Source: Paraburkholderia ferrariae NBRC 106233 (GTDB lineage Bacteria > Pseudomonadota > Gammaproteobacteria > Burkholderiales > Burkholderiaceae). Taken from it: a stretch of DNA of 64,000 bases. The DNA is taken from contig NZ_BAYB01000008.1 in the NCBI RefSeq assembly GCF_000685035.1, positions 310,001 to 374,000 on the forward strand, read 5' to 3'. Of this stretch, positions 44,132 to 53,433 are shown piece after piece (within the stretch, counting starts at the first letter, position 1; every line of letters starts with the position of its first letter). A model generated the notes under the pieces. That model ran no database searches. It was not told the origin of the DNA and saw only the letters and a list, made by a program, of their open reading frames with translations. The position numbers were made by a program, and so were the translations under genes.

Positions 44132-45730
44132 TCATTGAGCCAGCGTCAGCGCGCGGGCAGGATCGAGTGTCGTCATCTCGCCCTGCAATTCGCCCATCCT
44201 GCGGGCGAGCGCCGGCTTGTCAGCATCCTTGCGGTTGCTCGTCGCCTTCAGCGCTCGCAGCAGTTGATGCTTGACCTCGAAGACGAGCGCAGGATCCCAG
44301 CGCACGAGCGGCAGCGATTTCGCGGATGCGTCCAGTTCGACCAGCAGGGCGAGCGCCGTGTCCGCGCGTCCCGCATGATCGGCGAGGCGCGCCATGACGA
44401 GCCGCTGGAGGTAGCGGTGGCGGTCGGTCTTCAGACCAGGCAGAGATTCGAGCCATGCGAAGGCGGCTTCGATCCCGTCGCGCCCAGCCAGATCGCGCGC
44501 CTGCGCCTCGATTTCCGGCCAGTCGCCGGCAGCATCGTCCTCGCTATCGGCCGAAACCGGCAGCGGCGCGACACCTTCGCCCGCTTCGAGATCGCGAACC
44601 ACGGCATGGCGGGCGATCCATTCGAGCGTCGTATCGTCGGCGAACGGCGTGCCGTCGCTGAACGACAGCCGTTCGAGCCCGGGCAGCCGTTCGAGAAAGA
44701 GCGCGAAATCCGCGCGCAGCAGTTCGCGCCACGCGCTGTACGGCGCGCCCACGTGATCGAGGGCGACGTGCTGGAAGTACTGCAGGTCGAACCACAGGTG
44801 ATTGACGCCTTCCATGAACGCGCCCTCGACACGTTCAAGCAGTTCGTGCCACTGCTTCTGCAACACGAGCCGCTTCATCTGCTGACGCAACTCGGCGCGC
44901 GGCGCCGCGAGCCGCGTATGCGCAGCCGGATCGGCCGGCGGCACATCGTGGAGCGTGTCCCAGCGGATGCTGCGCACGAGCCGCACCGAAGGCAGATAAC
45001 CGTTCTCCTGGTCCCGCAGCCACACGGCCATCGTGCGCACCTGATCGAGCAGATCGCGCGTCGAGACAATCGGCCCGGATGACGTCCCGGCGACGGCTGG
45101 CGACGACAACACGACCGGATCGTCTTCGTCGATGCGATCGGTGCGACCCGCGCCGTCCCTGCGCTCAAACCGCGACACCAGCGGCTGCAGATTCGGACGC
45201 GCAGCCTCCGGCCACGCCCCCGTGAGCGTCACCAGAACGTCGAGCGCCGCAAGCGCGCGTTCGAGATCCGTCTGCGCGAACTCGCCGCGAGACTCCAGCA
45301 GTTCCAGCATGCGCGCGGTCGCAAGCATCTCAAGGGCGCCCTTCTTCGCTTCGGCGCGCGCGGGCAGCACGGCAACGCCGAAGCAGTCGACGAGCGCAGC
45401 GGCCAGTTCCAGACCGTCCGCAAAACCCGCGGTGCCATCCTGCCGCAGCCTCGCAAACGCGTAATACCCCGCGAGGCGCAGATCCTTGCCGGTCTCCTTC
45501 AAAAGCTGCTCGCACGACCGGGCGATCAGACTTTCGTCGATGCCCGTGAGCTTGCCCGCCTCGTCCCTGAGCGCGAAGAACGCATCCTCGTAGCCGGGGT
45601 CGCGGCCGACGCCGGCTTCGCCCGGTAGCGGCTGCAACCACGGCGACCATGCAGCGAGACGCAAGCGCGCAAGTTCGCCGGCATCCTCTCGCGCCGGAAA
45701 GAGGTGCTTGAACAGATGTCCCAGCTTCAT
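44132..45730 (-). CDS. tssA: T6SS cap/tail protein TssA
   Basis: 532 residues. An ImpA N-terminal domain region (WLQPLPGEAGVGRDPGYEDAF) and a long VasJ-type C-terminal domain identify a long TssA. TssA caps the growing sheath-tube at the baseplate. The start overlaps the tssM stop by 4 bases (ATGA), so it is translationally coupled to tssM. Confidence 0.85.
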   Translation of the reverse strand: MKLGHLFKHLFPAREDAGELARLRLAAWSPWLQPLPGEAGVGRDPGYEDAFFALRDEAGKLTGIDESLIARSCEQLLKETGKDLRLAGYYAFARLRQDGTAGFADGLELAAALVDCFGVAVLPARAEAKKGALEMLATARMLELLESRGEFAQTDLERALAALDVLVTLTGAWPEAARPNLQPLVSRFERRDGAGRTDRIDEDDPVVLSSPAVAGTSSGPIVSTRDLLDQVRTMAVWLRDQENGYLPSVRLVRSIRWDTLHDVPPADPAAHTRLAAPRAELRQQMKRLVLQKQWHELLERVEGAFMEGVNHLWFDLQYFQHVALDHVGAPYSAWRELLRADFALFLERLPGLERLSFSDGTPFADDTTLEWIARHAVVRDLEAGEGVAPLPVSADSEDDAAGDWPEIEAQARDLAGRDGIEAAFAWLESLPGLKTDRHRYLQRLVMARLADHAGRADTALALLVELDASAKSLPLVRWDPALVFEVKHQLLRALKATSNRKDADKPALARRMGELQGEMTTLDPARALTLAQ

Positions 45731-48700
45731 TCCGCCTCCGGCACGGTACCGTGCGGCAAAGGCATCGCTGCGTGCTTGGCCGCGGCGATTGCCGCCGGCG
45801 GCAGAGGCGGAGGACTGCTTGCGGCGGCCTTCGGCCCGGGCCTGGCGCCGCCGGTCAGAAAGATGCGCGCGGGCAACGCAAAGTGCCGCAATTGCAGAAC
45901 GTCAAGCGGACCGGCCCCCGCATCGCTGCGCAACTGAGCCCTGAGCGGAATGCCCTGGCTCGAATCCGGCGCCCATGTCAGCAGATAGCGTGCATTGTCC
46001 TGCTGGGAGATCTTCGCGCGCTCCAGCAGCCGGATCAATCCGAACCTGCCCTGCGCATCGAGCGCCGAACGCAGACCGCCCTGCTCGGTCTGCCATTCGA
46101 TGTGCGAAAGATTTTCGAGCGACTGACCCGGCCACTCGAACGGCATCCACTCCTCTTTCTGGTTGAAGTAGTCGAGGGCACGGCCGGACAGCACCAGCTT
46201 CATCTCCGTCACGCCCGGCGTCGCGACACCGCGCAGATCGAACCGGATATGGGCATCGCCGGACGGAAACAGCACATTCGCCACCCGTATCAACCGGTTC
46301 AGCCCTTCCAGAAAACCCGGGTCGAGCCGCAAGGCATCCTGTTGCGTGCCCGCCCCCCGCATGGCCACCCAGCGGTCGCCCTGACGCTCGACGACGCCCG
46401 CCAGTTGCGTCGCGACGAACTGCGCGATCACGCCGTTATCCGGGCGCATGAAGCGGGCCATTTCGGGCAGCGACGCATCGTTGTCAGAATCCGCGAACGG
46501 ATAGCGGCCTCCGAACGCACTGTTCCAGTCGGCGACGATCGAACTGCGCCAGATGTCGTTCAGGCTGGCTGCCGCGGGCTGAACCACCGCCTGCCAGGTC
46601 TGGTCGAGCGGTGCCTGGAACAGGTCGCCCAATCCCGCCCAATGCTCGCCAAGGCTCGCCGCCACCCGACTCGCGTAATCGCGGCTGTCCGCGATATCGG
46701 AGGTCCTGCCCTGCAACACCGCCTGCGCCGCCACGCGCGACATGGCCTCCGTGTCGCCGCCGTTCACCATCTGCTCCAGCTTCAGGCGCATCGCCGTGAC
46801 CCGTTCGAGATAGCGGGCGAGGCTCAGGTCGCCGGTGTTCGTGACCTGCGCGGCCGCCTTGCCGGGCTGCACCGGCGCGCCGGACACGAGGTCGCTGCCG
46901 GTCAGGCGCAGGATCGGACCGAACGCCTTCGAGAGCGGTGCAAGCTGAGGCTGCGCCTGCTTTGACGGATCCTTCTCGTCGGCGCCGACGAGTTGCTGCG
47001 CTTTGCTGATCAGCGTATCCGAAAGCGATGGCGCCGTGACGCCCGCACCGGCCTGATACACGATGGCATTCATGAGCGCGACGAGCGGCGAGCGTTGCGG
47101 GTCGCCCAGCAGCGAAAGCTGGTCGGCGGTGGCCGACAACGTCGAAGCGGACTGCCAGCGCAGGCTGTTGAGGAACTGCTCCCATGCGCGCGCGTAGTCG
47201 TCGAAGTAGCGCTGCCGTAGTTCGGCCTTCAGCGTCGACGACGTGGTGCTTGCCGTTTTTGCGTCCGAGAGCACCCAGTCGCCGGCCACGTTCCCCTGCT
47301 CGCTCGCGTCTTCGATCGCATTCGCAATGCGCTGGTCCCACGCTTCGCGCGTGAAGACGCCCGGAATGGTCTGGGCCGTGTTGAAGAGGCCGCGCCCGGT
47401 AGTGTCGCCAAGCAGGCTCGCCAGAGAGACCGGGGGATACTTCGGCCTGGCGTCATCGAGGATCTGCTGGTAGATCGCATCGGTCGAGTTCTGGATGCCG
47501 CGCACGCCGATGACGGTCTGCCGCGTCGCCGCGACCAGGTTGCTGTCCGGCACGATGGCGAGCGGCGAGCCGTTCGCAGCGGGTCGACGGCCCAGGTGAT
47601 CCGCGAAGAATGCAATAGCGTGCTGGCGAAGGTCCTCCCACGTGCCGGCCGAAAGCGGCGAGTCAGACGGGCGGGCAGGCGCCTGCGTTGCCAGGAGCTG
47701 GGGCGTCAGGAAAGACGCAATGGCCCGCTCGGGCTTCGCGAGCATCAGGTAGGCCTTGAGCGTATCGTAGGCGGCCTGCGCCTGAGCGTTGCCGCCGCTC
47801 GCGATCTCGGCGTCGGACATCAAGGCGAGTTGGCGCAGGCGATCCTCCAGTTTCTGGCGCATCGGGCCGACGAGGATTCGGCCTGTGGCGTCCTCATAAC
47901 CGGGCCACAGTGCGGCGAGCAGGGCGCTGTCGCGATTCAGACCAAAGCGCGTTGTCCAGGGTGCCCCATCGCGCTGGCGCGTCTCAAGCGTGTCGATCTG
48001 ATTGTCGAGGCTGCCCAGTGTCTGCATGCCCTGCGTCGGGCTCAGGATTCCTGACAGTTTCGCGAGCGTGTGTTGCGCTGCGCCGATCGTTGCGCGGTTC
48101 GAGAAGCCCGACACCATCGTGCCCGCGATCCAGAGGCCGACCACGCCGGTTGCCATCCACGCAGCGATGATCGAAGGCGAAAAACCGACGCGGCGGCCGT
48201 GAATTTTTCGGCTGTGCTCGGCTATCGTCTGCCAGACTGAGCGCTGCTGTGGGGTGACGGGATCGGCTTCCGGTTGATCGTCTGTCTTGCCGTCGGCCTT
48301 CTCCGCGGCTTTGGGCGTTGCAAGCCCCCTCTCCCTGAAGAGCGGTGCAAACAGGAGCCCGTGAACGGCCTGACGCCAGTAACGCGAATTCGCCGTCTGC
48401 ATCACAAGTCCCGACAGGGCACTACCTAGGCGCTCGATATGCTGCGAAAGCTCGGCCGGATAGCGGTCGTAATTGTCGGCGGCAAGCCTCGCAACACCTG
48501 TGTCTGCCAGATTGCGCATGAGGCCTTGCAGCGAGGCCCCGACTTCTTCGGCATTAACTCGCGTGTTTGCCCAGGTAAAACCGATCGCTTCATCCGGACC
48601 CGTCGGCTCGGTGCCAAAGTCCGTCACGTTAACCAGATAGGCCGGCGCCGCCCAGCGCAGCGCGCGAGCATGGCGTGCGAGCCGTTGTGCAAGGCCGTCG

Positions 48701-49290
48701 ACGTCAAATGGCGCGGTTGCGGAAATACGGTTGCCCGTGACCGCGACGATCGCATCGACCGGGCGACGATGACGCAGGCGGCGGATTTCCTCGAGCCAGC
48801 CTGTTTCGAGTTTGTCGCTGGTTTGCTTCGCGTAAAGCAGGACCGTATCGCCCGTGAACGTGTAGCCGGTCTCGATGAGCCCCGGAGCCAGGCGTTTCAC
48901 CAAGGGTTCATCTCCAGCGACAAGCACCCAACGATCGCGCCAGCGCCAACGCCAGCCATGGCGGTCCCGGAGCGCTTCTGCCAGCGACACAGATCTGGAT
49001 GAACTGGTTGCCTGATCTGATTTCGGAACGTTTGATTGCGCGTCATATTGCATCAGCCACCGGGCCGCCCGCATGGAAGCGATCCAGAGGAGAATGGCCT
49101 CAAAAAGCTTCACAAGAATCAGGCACAGCAGCAGCCCCGAGAGAAGGCCTAGTTCAATAATGATCCGTGTGTTTTGACTCCACCCCTGTTCCATCCCCCC
49201 GAACCACGTCGCAAGGCCAAGAATAATAAACAGGATGGTTATCGCAATACCAATGAAAAGCGCTGCGGGCCGTGGCTTGTGATCGTTCAT
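45727..49290 (-). CDS. tssM: T6SS inner-membrane protein TssM (IcmF), with degenerate P-loop
   Basis: About 1187 residues. Transmembrane segments lie near residues 8-32, 42-72 and about 375-400, followed by a large periplasmic part (IcmF-related and DUF1215-type) ending in a Pro/Ala-rich tail. The cytoplasmic domain where Walker A should stand reads WVLVAGDEPLVKRLAPGL (residues about 120-138) with no GxxxxGK[ST], so nucleotide binding is unlikely. The start at 49290 gives a 4-base overlap with the preceding gene; an ATG at 49305 would add five residues. Confidence 0.9.
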   Translation of the reverse strand: MNDHKPRPAALFIGIAITILFIILGLATWFGGMEQGWSQNTRIIIELGLLSGLLLCLILVKLFEAILLWIASMRAARWLMQYDAQSNVPKSDQATSSSRSVSLAEALRDRHGWRWRWRDRWVLVAGDEPLVKRLAPGLIETGYTFTGDTVLLYAKQTSDKLETGWLEEIRRLRHRRPVDAIVAVTGNRISATAPFDVDGLAQRLARHARALRWAAPAYLVNVTDFGTEPTGPDEAIGFTWANTRVNAEEVGASLQGLMRNLADTGVARLAADNYDRYPAELSQHIERLGSALSGLVMQTANSRYWRQAVHGLLFAPLFRERGLATPKAAEKADGKTDDQPEADPVTPQQRSVWQTIAEHSRKIHGRRVGFSPSIIAAWMATGVVGLWIAGTMVSGFSNRATIGAAQHTLAKLSGILSPTQGMQTLGSLDNQIDTLETRQRDGAPWTTRFGLNRDSALLAALWPGYEDATGRILVGPMRQKLEDRLRQLALMSDAEIASGGNAQAQAAYDTLKAYLMLAKPERAIASFLTPQLLATQAPARPSDSPLSAGTWEDLRQHAIAFFADHLGRRPAANGSPLAIVPDSNLVAATRQTVIGVRGIQNSTDAIYQQILDDARPKYPPVSLASLLGDTTGRGLFNTAQTIPGVFTREAWDQRIANAIEDASEQGNVAGDWVLSDAKTASTTSSTLKAELRQRYFDDYARAWEQFLNSLRWQSASTLSATADQLSLLGDPQRSPLVALMNAIVYQAGAGVTAPSLSDTLISKAQQLVGADEKDPSKQAQPQLAPLSKAFGPILRLTGSDLVSGAPVQPGKAAAQVTNTGDLSLARYLERVTAMRLKLEQMVNGGDTEAMSRVAAQAVLQGRTSDIADSRDYASRVAASLGEHWAGLGDLFQAPLDQTWQAVVQPAAASLNDIWRSSIVADWNSAFGGRYPFADSDNDASLPEMARFMRPDNGVIAQFVATQLAGVVERQGDRWVAMRGAGTQQDALRLDPGFLEGLNRLIRVANVLFPSGDAHIRFDLRGVATPGVTEMKLVLSGRALDYFNQKEEWMPFEWPGQSLENLSHIEWQTEQGGLRSALDAQGRFGLIRLLERAKISQQDNARYLLTWAPDSSQGIPLRAQLRSDAGAGPLDVLQLRHFALPARIFLTGGARPGPKAAASSPPPLPPAAIAAAKHAAMPLPHGTVPEAE

Positions 49291-50528
49291 GTTTGTTTCT
49301 GGCATACCAGTGCAACCAGGTCATCGCCTTCCTGCGCGATAACGAGCTGGGGTTCGTTCATAAGTGCTGCGTTTGCAGCGGCCAGCGTTGTCGCAAGCCA
49401 CGCGCGTGCCGCACCAGCATTGCCAACCGTCTCATCTACGTTGACGGGCCTCATCAGGTGTCCAAACCGGCACGATGATCGAATGGTCCTCGAGGCATCC
49501 TTGCCAAGTCCGGTGCGCCATGTCGTTCCGGTCTCGTCGAACGATGTCCTTCCCCAACGGACGGCAAGCTTCAGTACGTCCGCCACGTTTCCCGAGGCTC
49601 CACGCGCCGGGCGATGGATGCGTAGTGCAGGCTTGTCGTTCATCTGTCCGGCAACAGCAGGACTGCCAACAAGCAGCATCGACGCGGCCTCCGCGACTCC
49701 GTTAGCAAGCACCTCACTTGCTGCCTTACGCAACTGGACAGCAACGAGAAGACGAACGACATCAGGGCGAGCTCCGTCGTGCCACGAATCGGCATGGAAT
49801 AGCGAAAGTTCCCTGGTCGCGGGATTCACCTCGACGCGCAACGACGGAAATTTTTCTTTCAGAAGCGACTGCAGACGTGCAACCCATGTGGCAGGCTGCA
49901 GTACAGTGTCAATGCAAAAGTCCACACTCATTGACACTCTCCGGGGAAGCTGAAGAATCTGGGGGGCCAGGTCTCTCATCAACTCGTTCAGTAGCCATTC
50001 ACAGACTTCCGTCTGACGCGCATGTTCGGTCCGGGTGTTACCCCCATAGAACCGCTTGCCCGGTATCTCGAGCCAACGGGCCATCACGTCGGTGTTGGGC
50101 CTGACCTGGCTGGAAGCCGGACACAGTTTTGTTTTCCCATCAACCAGATCTTCGACGGAATTTTCCTCCTCGCTGGACGAAAATCTCCAGGCGTGTCCCA
50201 GAACGGCCAACGGCTGACTTGAAAGGTCGTGACGCTGCTTTTCAATGTCATCGGCGGTCCGGTTTGTAGCCAGTGCGGCGTTGATGCGCACGTATGTCCA
50301 GGCGAATCGGCAAGCTAGCAGAAGCCCCCACGTCAGGACGGGAAGTACGGCCGCACGAAACCAGAACCCGGCTGTGTTCGTTGGCTTGCCAGCAGGCCAG
50401 ACGAAAATGGTCAGCAACGCACTCGCCCCAAGCATGAGGCAAAGCAGAAGTGCCCAGACGAGAATAGACGGGTGCGATACTTCCGGGACCCTGGCTCGCG
50501 GCGGAATGCGCACAAAATCAACGGGCAT
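49287..50528 (-). CDS. T6SS-linked membrane protein of unknown function, complete copy (TM3)
   Basis: 413 residues. The N-terminus (MPVDFVRIPPRARVPEVS) is followed by two hydrophobic helices at about residues 22-43 and 54-77, then a soluble domain with no motif I recognise. It starts 4 bases after the PAAR gene and overlaps tssM by 4 bases, so it is fused into the T6SS core operon and may be an accessory of PAAR loading or membrane assembly (inference). Two truncated copies of its 5' end occur at 53434 and 54796, each again right behind a PAAR gene. Confidence 0.75.
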   Translation of the reverse strand: MPVDFVRIPPRARVPEVSHPSILVWALLLCLMLGASALLTIFVWPAGKPTNTAGFWFRAAVLPVLTWGLLLACRFAWTYVRINAALATNRTADDIEKQRHDLSSQPLAVLGHAWRFSSSEEENSVEDLVDGKTKLCPASSQVRPNTDVMARWLEIPGKRFYGGNTRTEHARQTEVCEWLLNELMRDLAPQILQLPRRVSMSVDFCIDTVLQPATWVARLQSLLKEKFPSLRVEVNPATRELSLFHADSWHDGARPDVVRLLVAVQLRKAASEVLANGVAEAASMLLVGSPAVAGQMNDKPALRIHRPARGASGNVADVLKLAVRWGRTSFDETGTTWRTGLGKDASRTIRSSCRFGHLMRPVNVDETVGNAGAARAWLATTLAAANAALMNEPQLVIAQEGDDLVALVCQKQT

Positions 50529-50790
50529 GGAGTTACCGGACCTTTGCGCCGTCAGTCGAGGCTATCAGGACACTGCCGCACTGCGTTGCGTCACCATCTC
50601 TCGACAAAGGCGTACCAGCGTCTTTCATGCTGCTGCTTCCTTCAATGATTTCGTTGTCGCCGTGGATTGGGCAGGATACAAGGATGCCAACCTTCGCTGT
50701 CCGCCGTCCCTTCACCTTGATACGGTCGGAGCCTGAAAGAACCTTGCCACCGTGGCTTGTGCTGTCACCTTCGTATGCAAGTTTTTTCAT
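50222..50790 (-). repeat. PAAR-TM repeat, copy 3 (parent-like)
   Basis: The PAAR gene plus the first ~100 codons of the membrane-protein gene. Near-identical copies lie at 53515-54169 and 54837-55330; the three PAAR proteins differ at only a few positions. Confidence 0.85.
50533..50790 (-). CDS. PAAR-domain spike-tip protein, copy 3
   Basis: 85 residues, a stand-alone PAAR protein that caps the VgrG spike. It starts MKKLAYEGDSTSHGGKVLSG and contains the family marks GDSTSHGGKV, V-GRRTAKVG, CPIHGDNEIIEGS and a final DGDATQCGSVLI. Conserved His and Cys would bind the zinc at the tip. It is followed 4 bases later by the complete membrane-protein gene. Confidence 0.88.
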   Translation of the reverse strand: MKKLAYEGDSTSHGGKVLSGSDRIKVKGRRTAKVGILVSCPIHGDNEIIEGSSSMKDAGTPLSRDGDATQCGSVLIASTDGAKVR

Positions 50791-50965
50791 CTTTTAACAG
50801 TCCCAGGTCTATCGACCTGATTCACACTAAAAATTGATTCAATGTACTATGCGCAATCAGAATTAGAGCCTTATATTGTCATCCTCGATCGCCATCCACA
50901 TTAAAGTACTGCACATTCAATTTTTATCAAGCAATCCTTATCATGATAACAATTCTTTCAATCTA

Positions 50966-51760
50966 CTAATTTCTATTATTTTCTTGCACGTTGGCATCCA
51001 ATGCATGACACATTAGCCACATTACTAAGGGCTTCGTCTCGCCAGAATACTCAACTTGGCACCATCCCGCAGTAGCCTTATCAACAGTGACCCGATCCCT
51101 TTCGATCAAATATTTTCTTGTCTTGCTTTTAACGTTAGGATCTTCAAAAAGATAGCTCTTACTCTTCAATCTTACAGAAATAGGCTCGTCGTCACTCATC
51201 AGCGTGGCAAAAGGGGAATTCATTGCCTGCTGAACATCACTCTTTGATTTGTAAGGATATTCATAAATCTTCTTTCGCCCATCCGATACCCAGCTGTAAT
51301 CGGCCCCAAACCACTCAGAAGCGCGCTCATCACGACGCAAAGTGTTCCCAAACGGGTCAAAGACAGCAACGGAGTAGAATTTACCGGACGAATTCGGCTC
51401 CACGAGAGATTCTCGTATATCCATAGAATGAATTACGAATATCTCCTCTCGATGACCGTGATCTGCCGTCAATGAAAACGCGTCAACAATCTCACCAGGC
51501 GTATCATCATAAAGGAGCCCCCGTCCTTCCGCCTTCACGGGGGCGTTCCCATTGGGGATGTAGTATAGCGAAATTGCGTCGGCACCGATTTGCGTCCCAG
51601 TCTTAGGGTTTAGCACCGGTTCCTGAACAAAGCAAATCGTCCCAACTTTAATGTCCAGCGGCGGATAGCTTTGCTGCCCATGAATATCGGCACATGTACT
51701 TTTCGCAAATGCCGAACCGCATATCAAAATAATCACCCAAAAAAGCAAGCTTTTAATCAT
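50966..51760 (-). CDS. Exported candidate immunity protein with SH3-like C-terminus (I4)
   Basis: About 264 residues. The start MIKSLLFWVIILICGSAFA gives a Sec signal peptide and lies 8 bases inside the end of the preceding effector fragment, so it is translationally coupled to it. The C-terminal part (KSKSYLFEDPNVKSKTRKYL, then WCQVEY and a late C-H) resembles the C-terminus of the protein at 52487 and an SH3-like fold. An exported protein just behind a peptidoglycan-targeting effector is the usual layout of an immunity gene; function is inferred. AT-richer than the T6SS core genes. Confidence 0.6.
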   Translation of the reverse strand: MIKSLLFWVIILICGSAFAKSTCADIHGQQSYPPLDIKVGTICFVQEPVLNPKTGTQIGADAISLYYIPNGNAPVKAEGRGLLYDDTPGEIVDAFSLTADHGHREEIFVIHSMDIRESLVEPNSSGKFYSVAVFDPFGNTLRRDERASEWFGADYSWVSDGRKKIYEYPYKSKSDVQQAMNSPFATLMSDDEPISVRLKSKSYLFEDPNVKSKTRKYLIERDRVTVDKATAGWCQVEYSGETKPLVMWLMCHALDANVQENNRN

Positions 51761-52490
51761 CCGTACACCCTGACGAAAAAAATTCATCAACGAAGGCACC
51801 GTTTGCATTTGGCGCAATTTTCTTCGTGAAGTCTTTAGTCAATATGATTGACGCACCGCACCTCTTACAAATAAGATTTTTGGCAGTGAAATTTCCGACC
51901 AAAGCAACCGGGTGGATATGAAAAACGTCCGAACCCGGAAATCCCGACACACCAGCCGTGACCTCATCCCACCACACGAGATTGGTGATGCGCTTCTTTT
52001 CCTCTTCGTGCTCCGGTTTCGGCCCGGTGTGCTGCTCAATCGCACTGATCAGTTCCTGCCACTTCGCCGGGTTGGCCCACTCACTCTCGTGCTTCGGAAT
52101 CAGGCGCGAGGCCCGGAAGGCAACCCAGGGGAAACCGGAGTCCTGCGCGCCTTGCCCAATGCTGGAGAGTTCGTCCGCAGCGTACGCACCGTCGCCCGTC
52201 GGGAAAAGCACACCAACTTCGCCATCAGCAATGCTGCGCACCCCACCCTTGAGGTCCATTGACTGCCCGGCACCCGCCTCGGTGACATGGATGCCGCCGT
52301 GCCACATCCCCCCGCTGCTTACCGGGAACGAGCCTGATGATTCCTGTTTCAGAAGCCGGTACACCTCGTGCTCGTCAGTAAAGTCTGCTGCGGCGCCACG
52401 ATTGCCTTGTCCCTTCTTGCGAAACGGAAAGGCAAACGTGATTTGCTTCAGGGGGGGTGTCGGTGTAGCCGCAGACGAACTGTTTGTCAT
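51753..52490 (-). pseudogene. Doubly deleted T6SS effector copy (E3')
   Basis: 245 residues. Residues 1-92 match the 851-residue effector at 55951 almost exactly, then the frame jumps without interruption to its residue 504 (VLFPTGDGAYAADEL), removing 411 residues. After the shared HIHPVALVGNF the tip is different: a zinc-ribbon CKRCG, then LTKDFTKKIAPNANGAFVDE, which aligns with the first ~20 residues of the GH19 tip, and stops. The toxin catalytic region is lost. The start at 52490 overlaps the previous stop (ATGA). It is either a dead remnant kept for coupling to I4 or a new short protein. Confidence 0.75.
51889..52490 (-). repeat. Second copy of the effector scaffold
   Basis: Nearly identical DNA to 58230-58506 (N-terminal segment) and 56676-57000 (segment before the toxin tip), brought together by the internal deletion. 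Confidence 0.85.
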
Positions 52491-53425
52491 GAGTATCCTA
52501 TCCAATTACTGGTAGAGCACGCGTTCACATCTTCACAACGAATCCATCGCTCGATAATATTTCCGCTCTTCTGACGATACCTTGATGGCATAAACCCCTG
52601 CGACAAGCTAGATTCATTCACCAATACCGAATCGCCTTTCACAAGGTAGGCTCTGGTAACTGATGATTTCTCGGGTTCTGCATAGAGATATGCCTTCTTG
52701 GAAATCACTGCGTGGACGACCCACGCGTCCGACTCAACTGGCGCCACGTGGATAGATGTGCCTTTCCGGCCACTACTCAGGATCTTCTTCAGCTTGGCGG
52801 CGTTTTCGGTGTCTCCATCCCGCTGCAATTTGACAAGTAGTTTCGAATAGGTGCTTCTGTTGCCTGCATTCGGTGGGTCGCACGCAAGCAGATTGCCAAA
52901 TGAGGTACCTTCCGCCAGATAGGCCAAGATTGGCGGCCGTGAAATTTGGTTTCCGCTTTTGTATTTCGATACGTAAGCCGAATAGGTGTCGGCTACATTA
53001 GGTGGACTATCGAAGATCGGCTCAATGTTGATGGACCACTGGTGAGGCGGGTGCCATTCTCCACCACAGACAGCATCTTGCGCCACATGCACAACGCAAC
53101 CGTCCTTCATACGCACAAAAGCACACAGATACTCGGTATGCGCAGACACACCGCTGGAATCGGTGAGATCTCCTTCAGCAGAAAAACTCACGATCGAGTA
53201 CTGCCTGTCCGGAGACAGACTGTTGGTGCCAAGCTTGTAAAAGTTCAATCCCTCATCGAAGGGGGTAAACATCGTGCCATCTGGGCGCTTAAAGCGTAAC
53301 GGCCGGTAGACGTTGTGCCCGCCATTGGCATACTTTAAAACGCTTGATCCACCCGACACACTTACTTTAGCCTGAACGCAGGCAGACAGTACTGCCAAGA
53401 ACATAAATAGGAATTTACGAGTCAT
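52487..53425 (-). CDS. Candidate lipoprotein immunity protein with SH3-like C-terminus (I3)
   Basis: 312 residues. Signal sequence MTRKFLFMFLAVLSACVQA with a lipobox LSAC (Cys16), so likely a periplasmic lipoprotein. The C-terminal 70 residues (KKAYLYAEPEKSSVTRAYLV, later RWIRCEDVNA) resemble the tail of I4 and an SH3-like domain. It sits 8 bases after a truncated membrane-protein gene carrying what looks like a toxin tail, and its stop overlaps the next effector fragment (ATGA). It is most simply an immunity gene whose toxin has been deleted. The function is inferred from position. Confidence 0.55.
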   Translation of the reverse strand: MTRKFLFMFLAVLSACVQAKVSVSGGSSVLKYANGGHNVYRPLRFKRPDGTMFTPFDEGLNFYKLGTNSLSPDRQYSIVSFSAEGDLTDSSGVSAHTEYLCAFVRMKDGCVVHVAQDAVCGGEWHPPHQWSINIEPIFDSPPNVADTYSAYVSKYKSGNQISRPPILAYLAEGTSFGNLLACDPPNAGNRSTYSKLLVKLQRDGDTENAAKLKKILSSGRKGTSIHVAPVESDAWVVHAVISKKAYLYAEPEKSSVTRAYLVKGDSVLVNESSLSQGFMPSRYRQKSGNIIERWIRCEDVNACSTSNWIGYS

Positions 53426-53433
53426 TTGGATTC

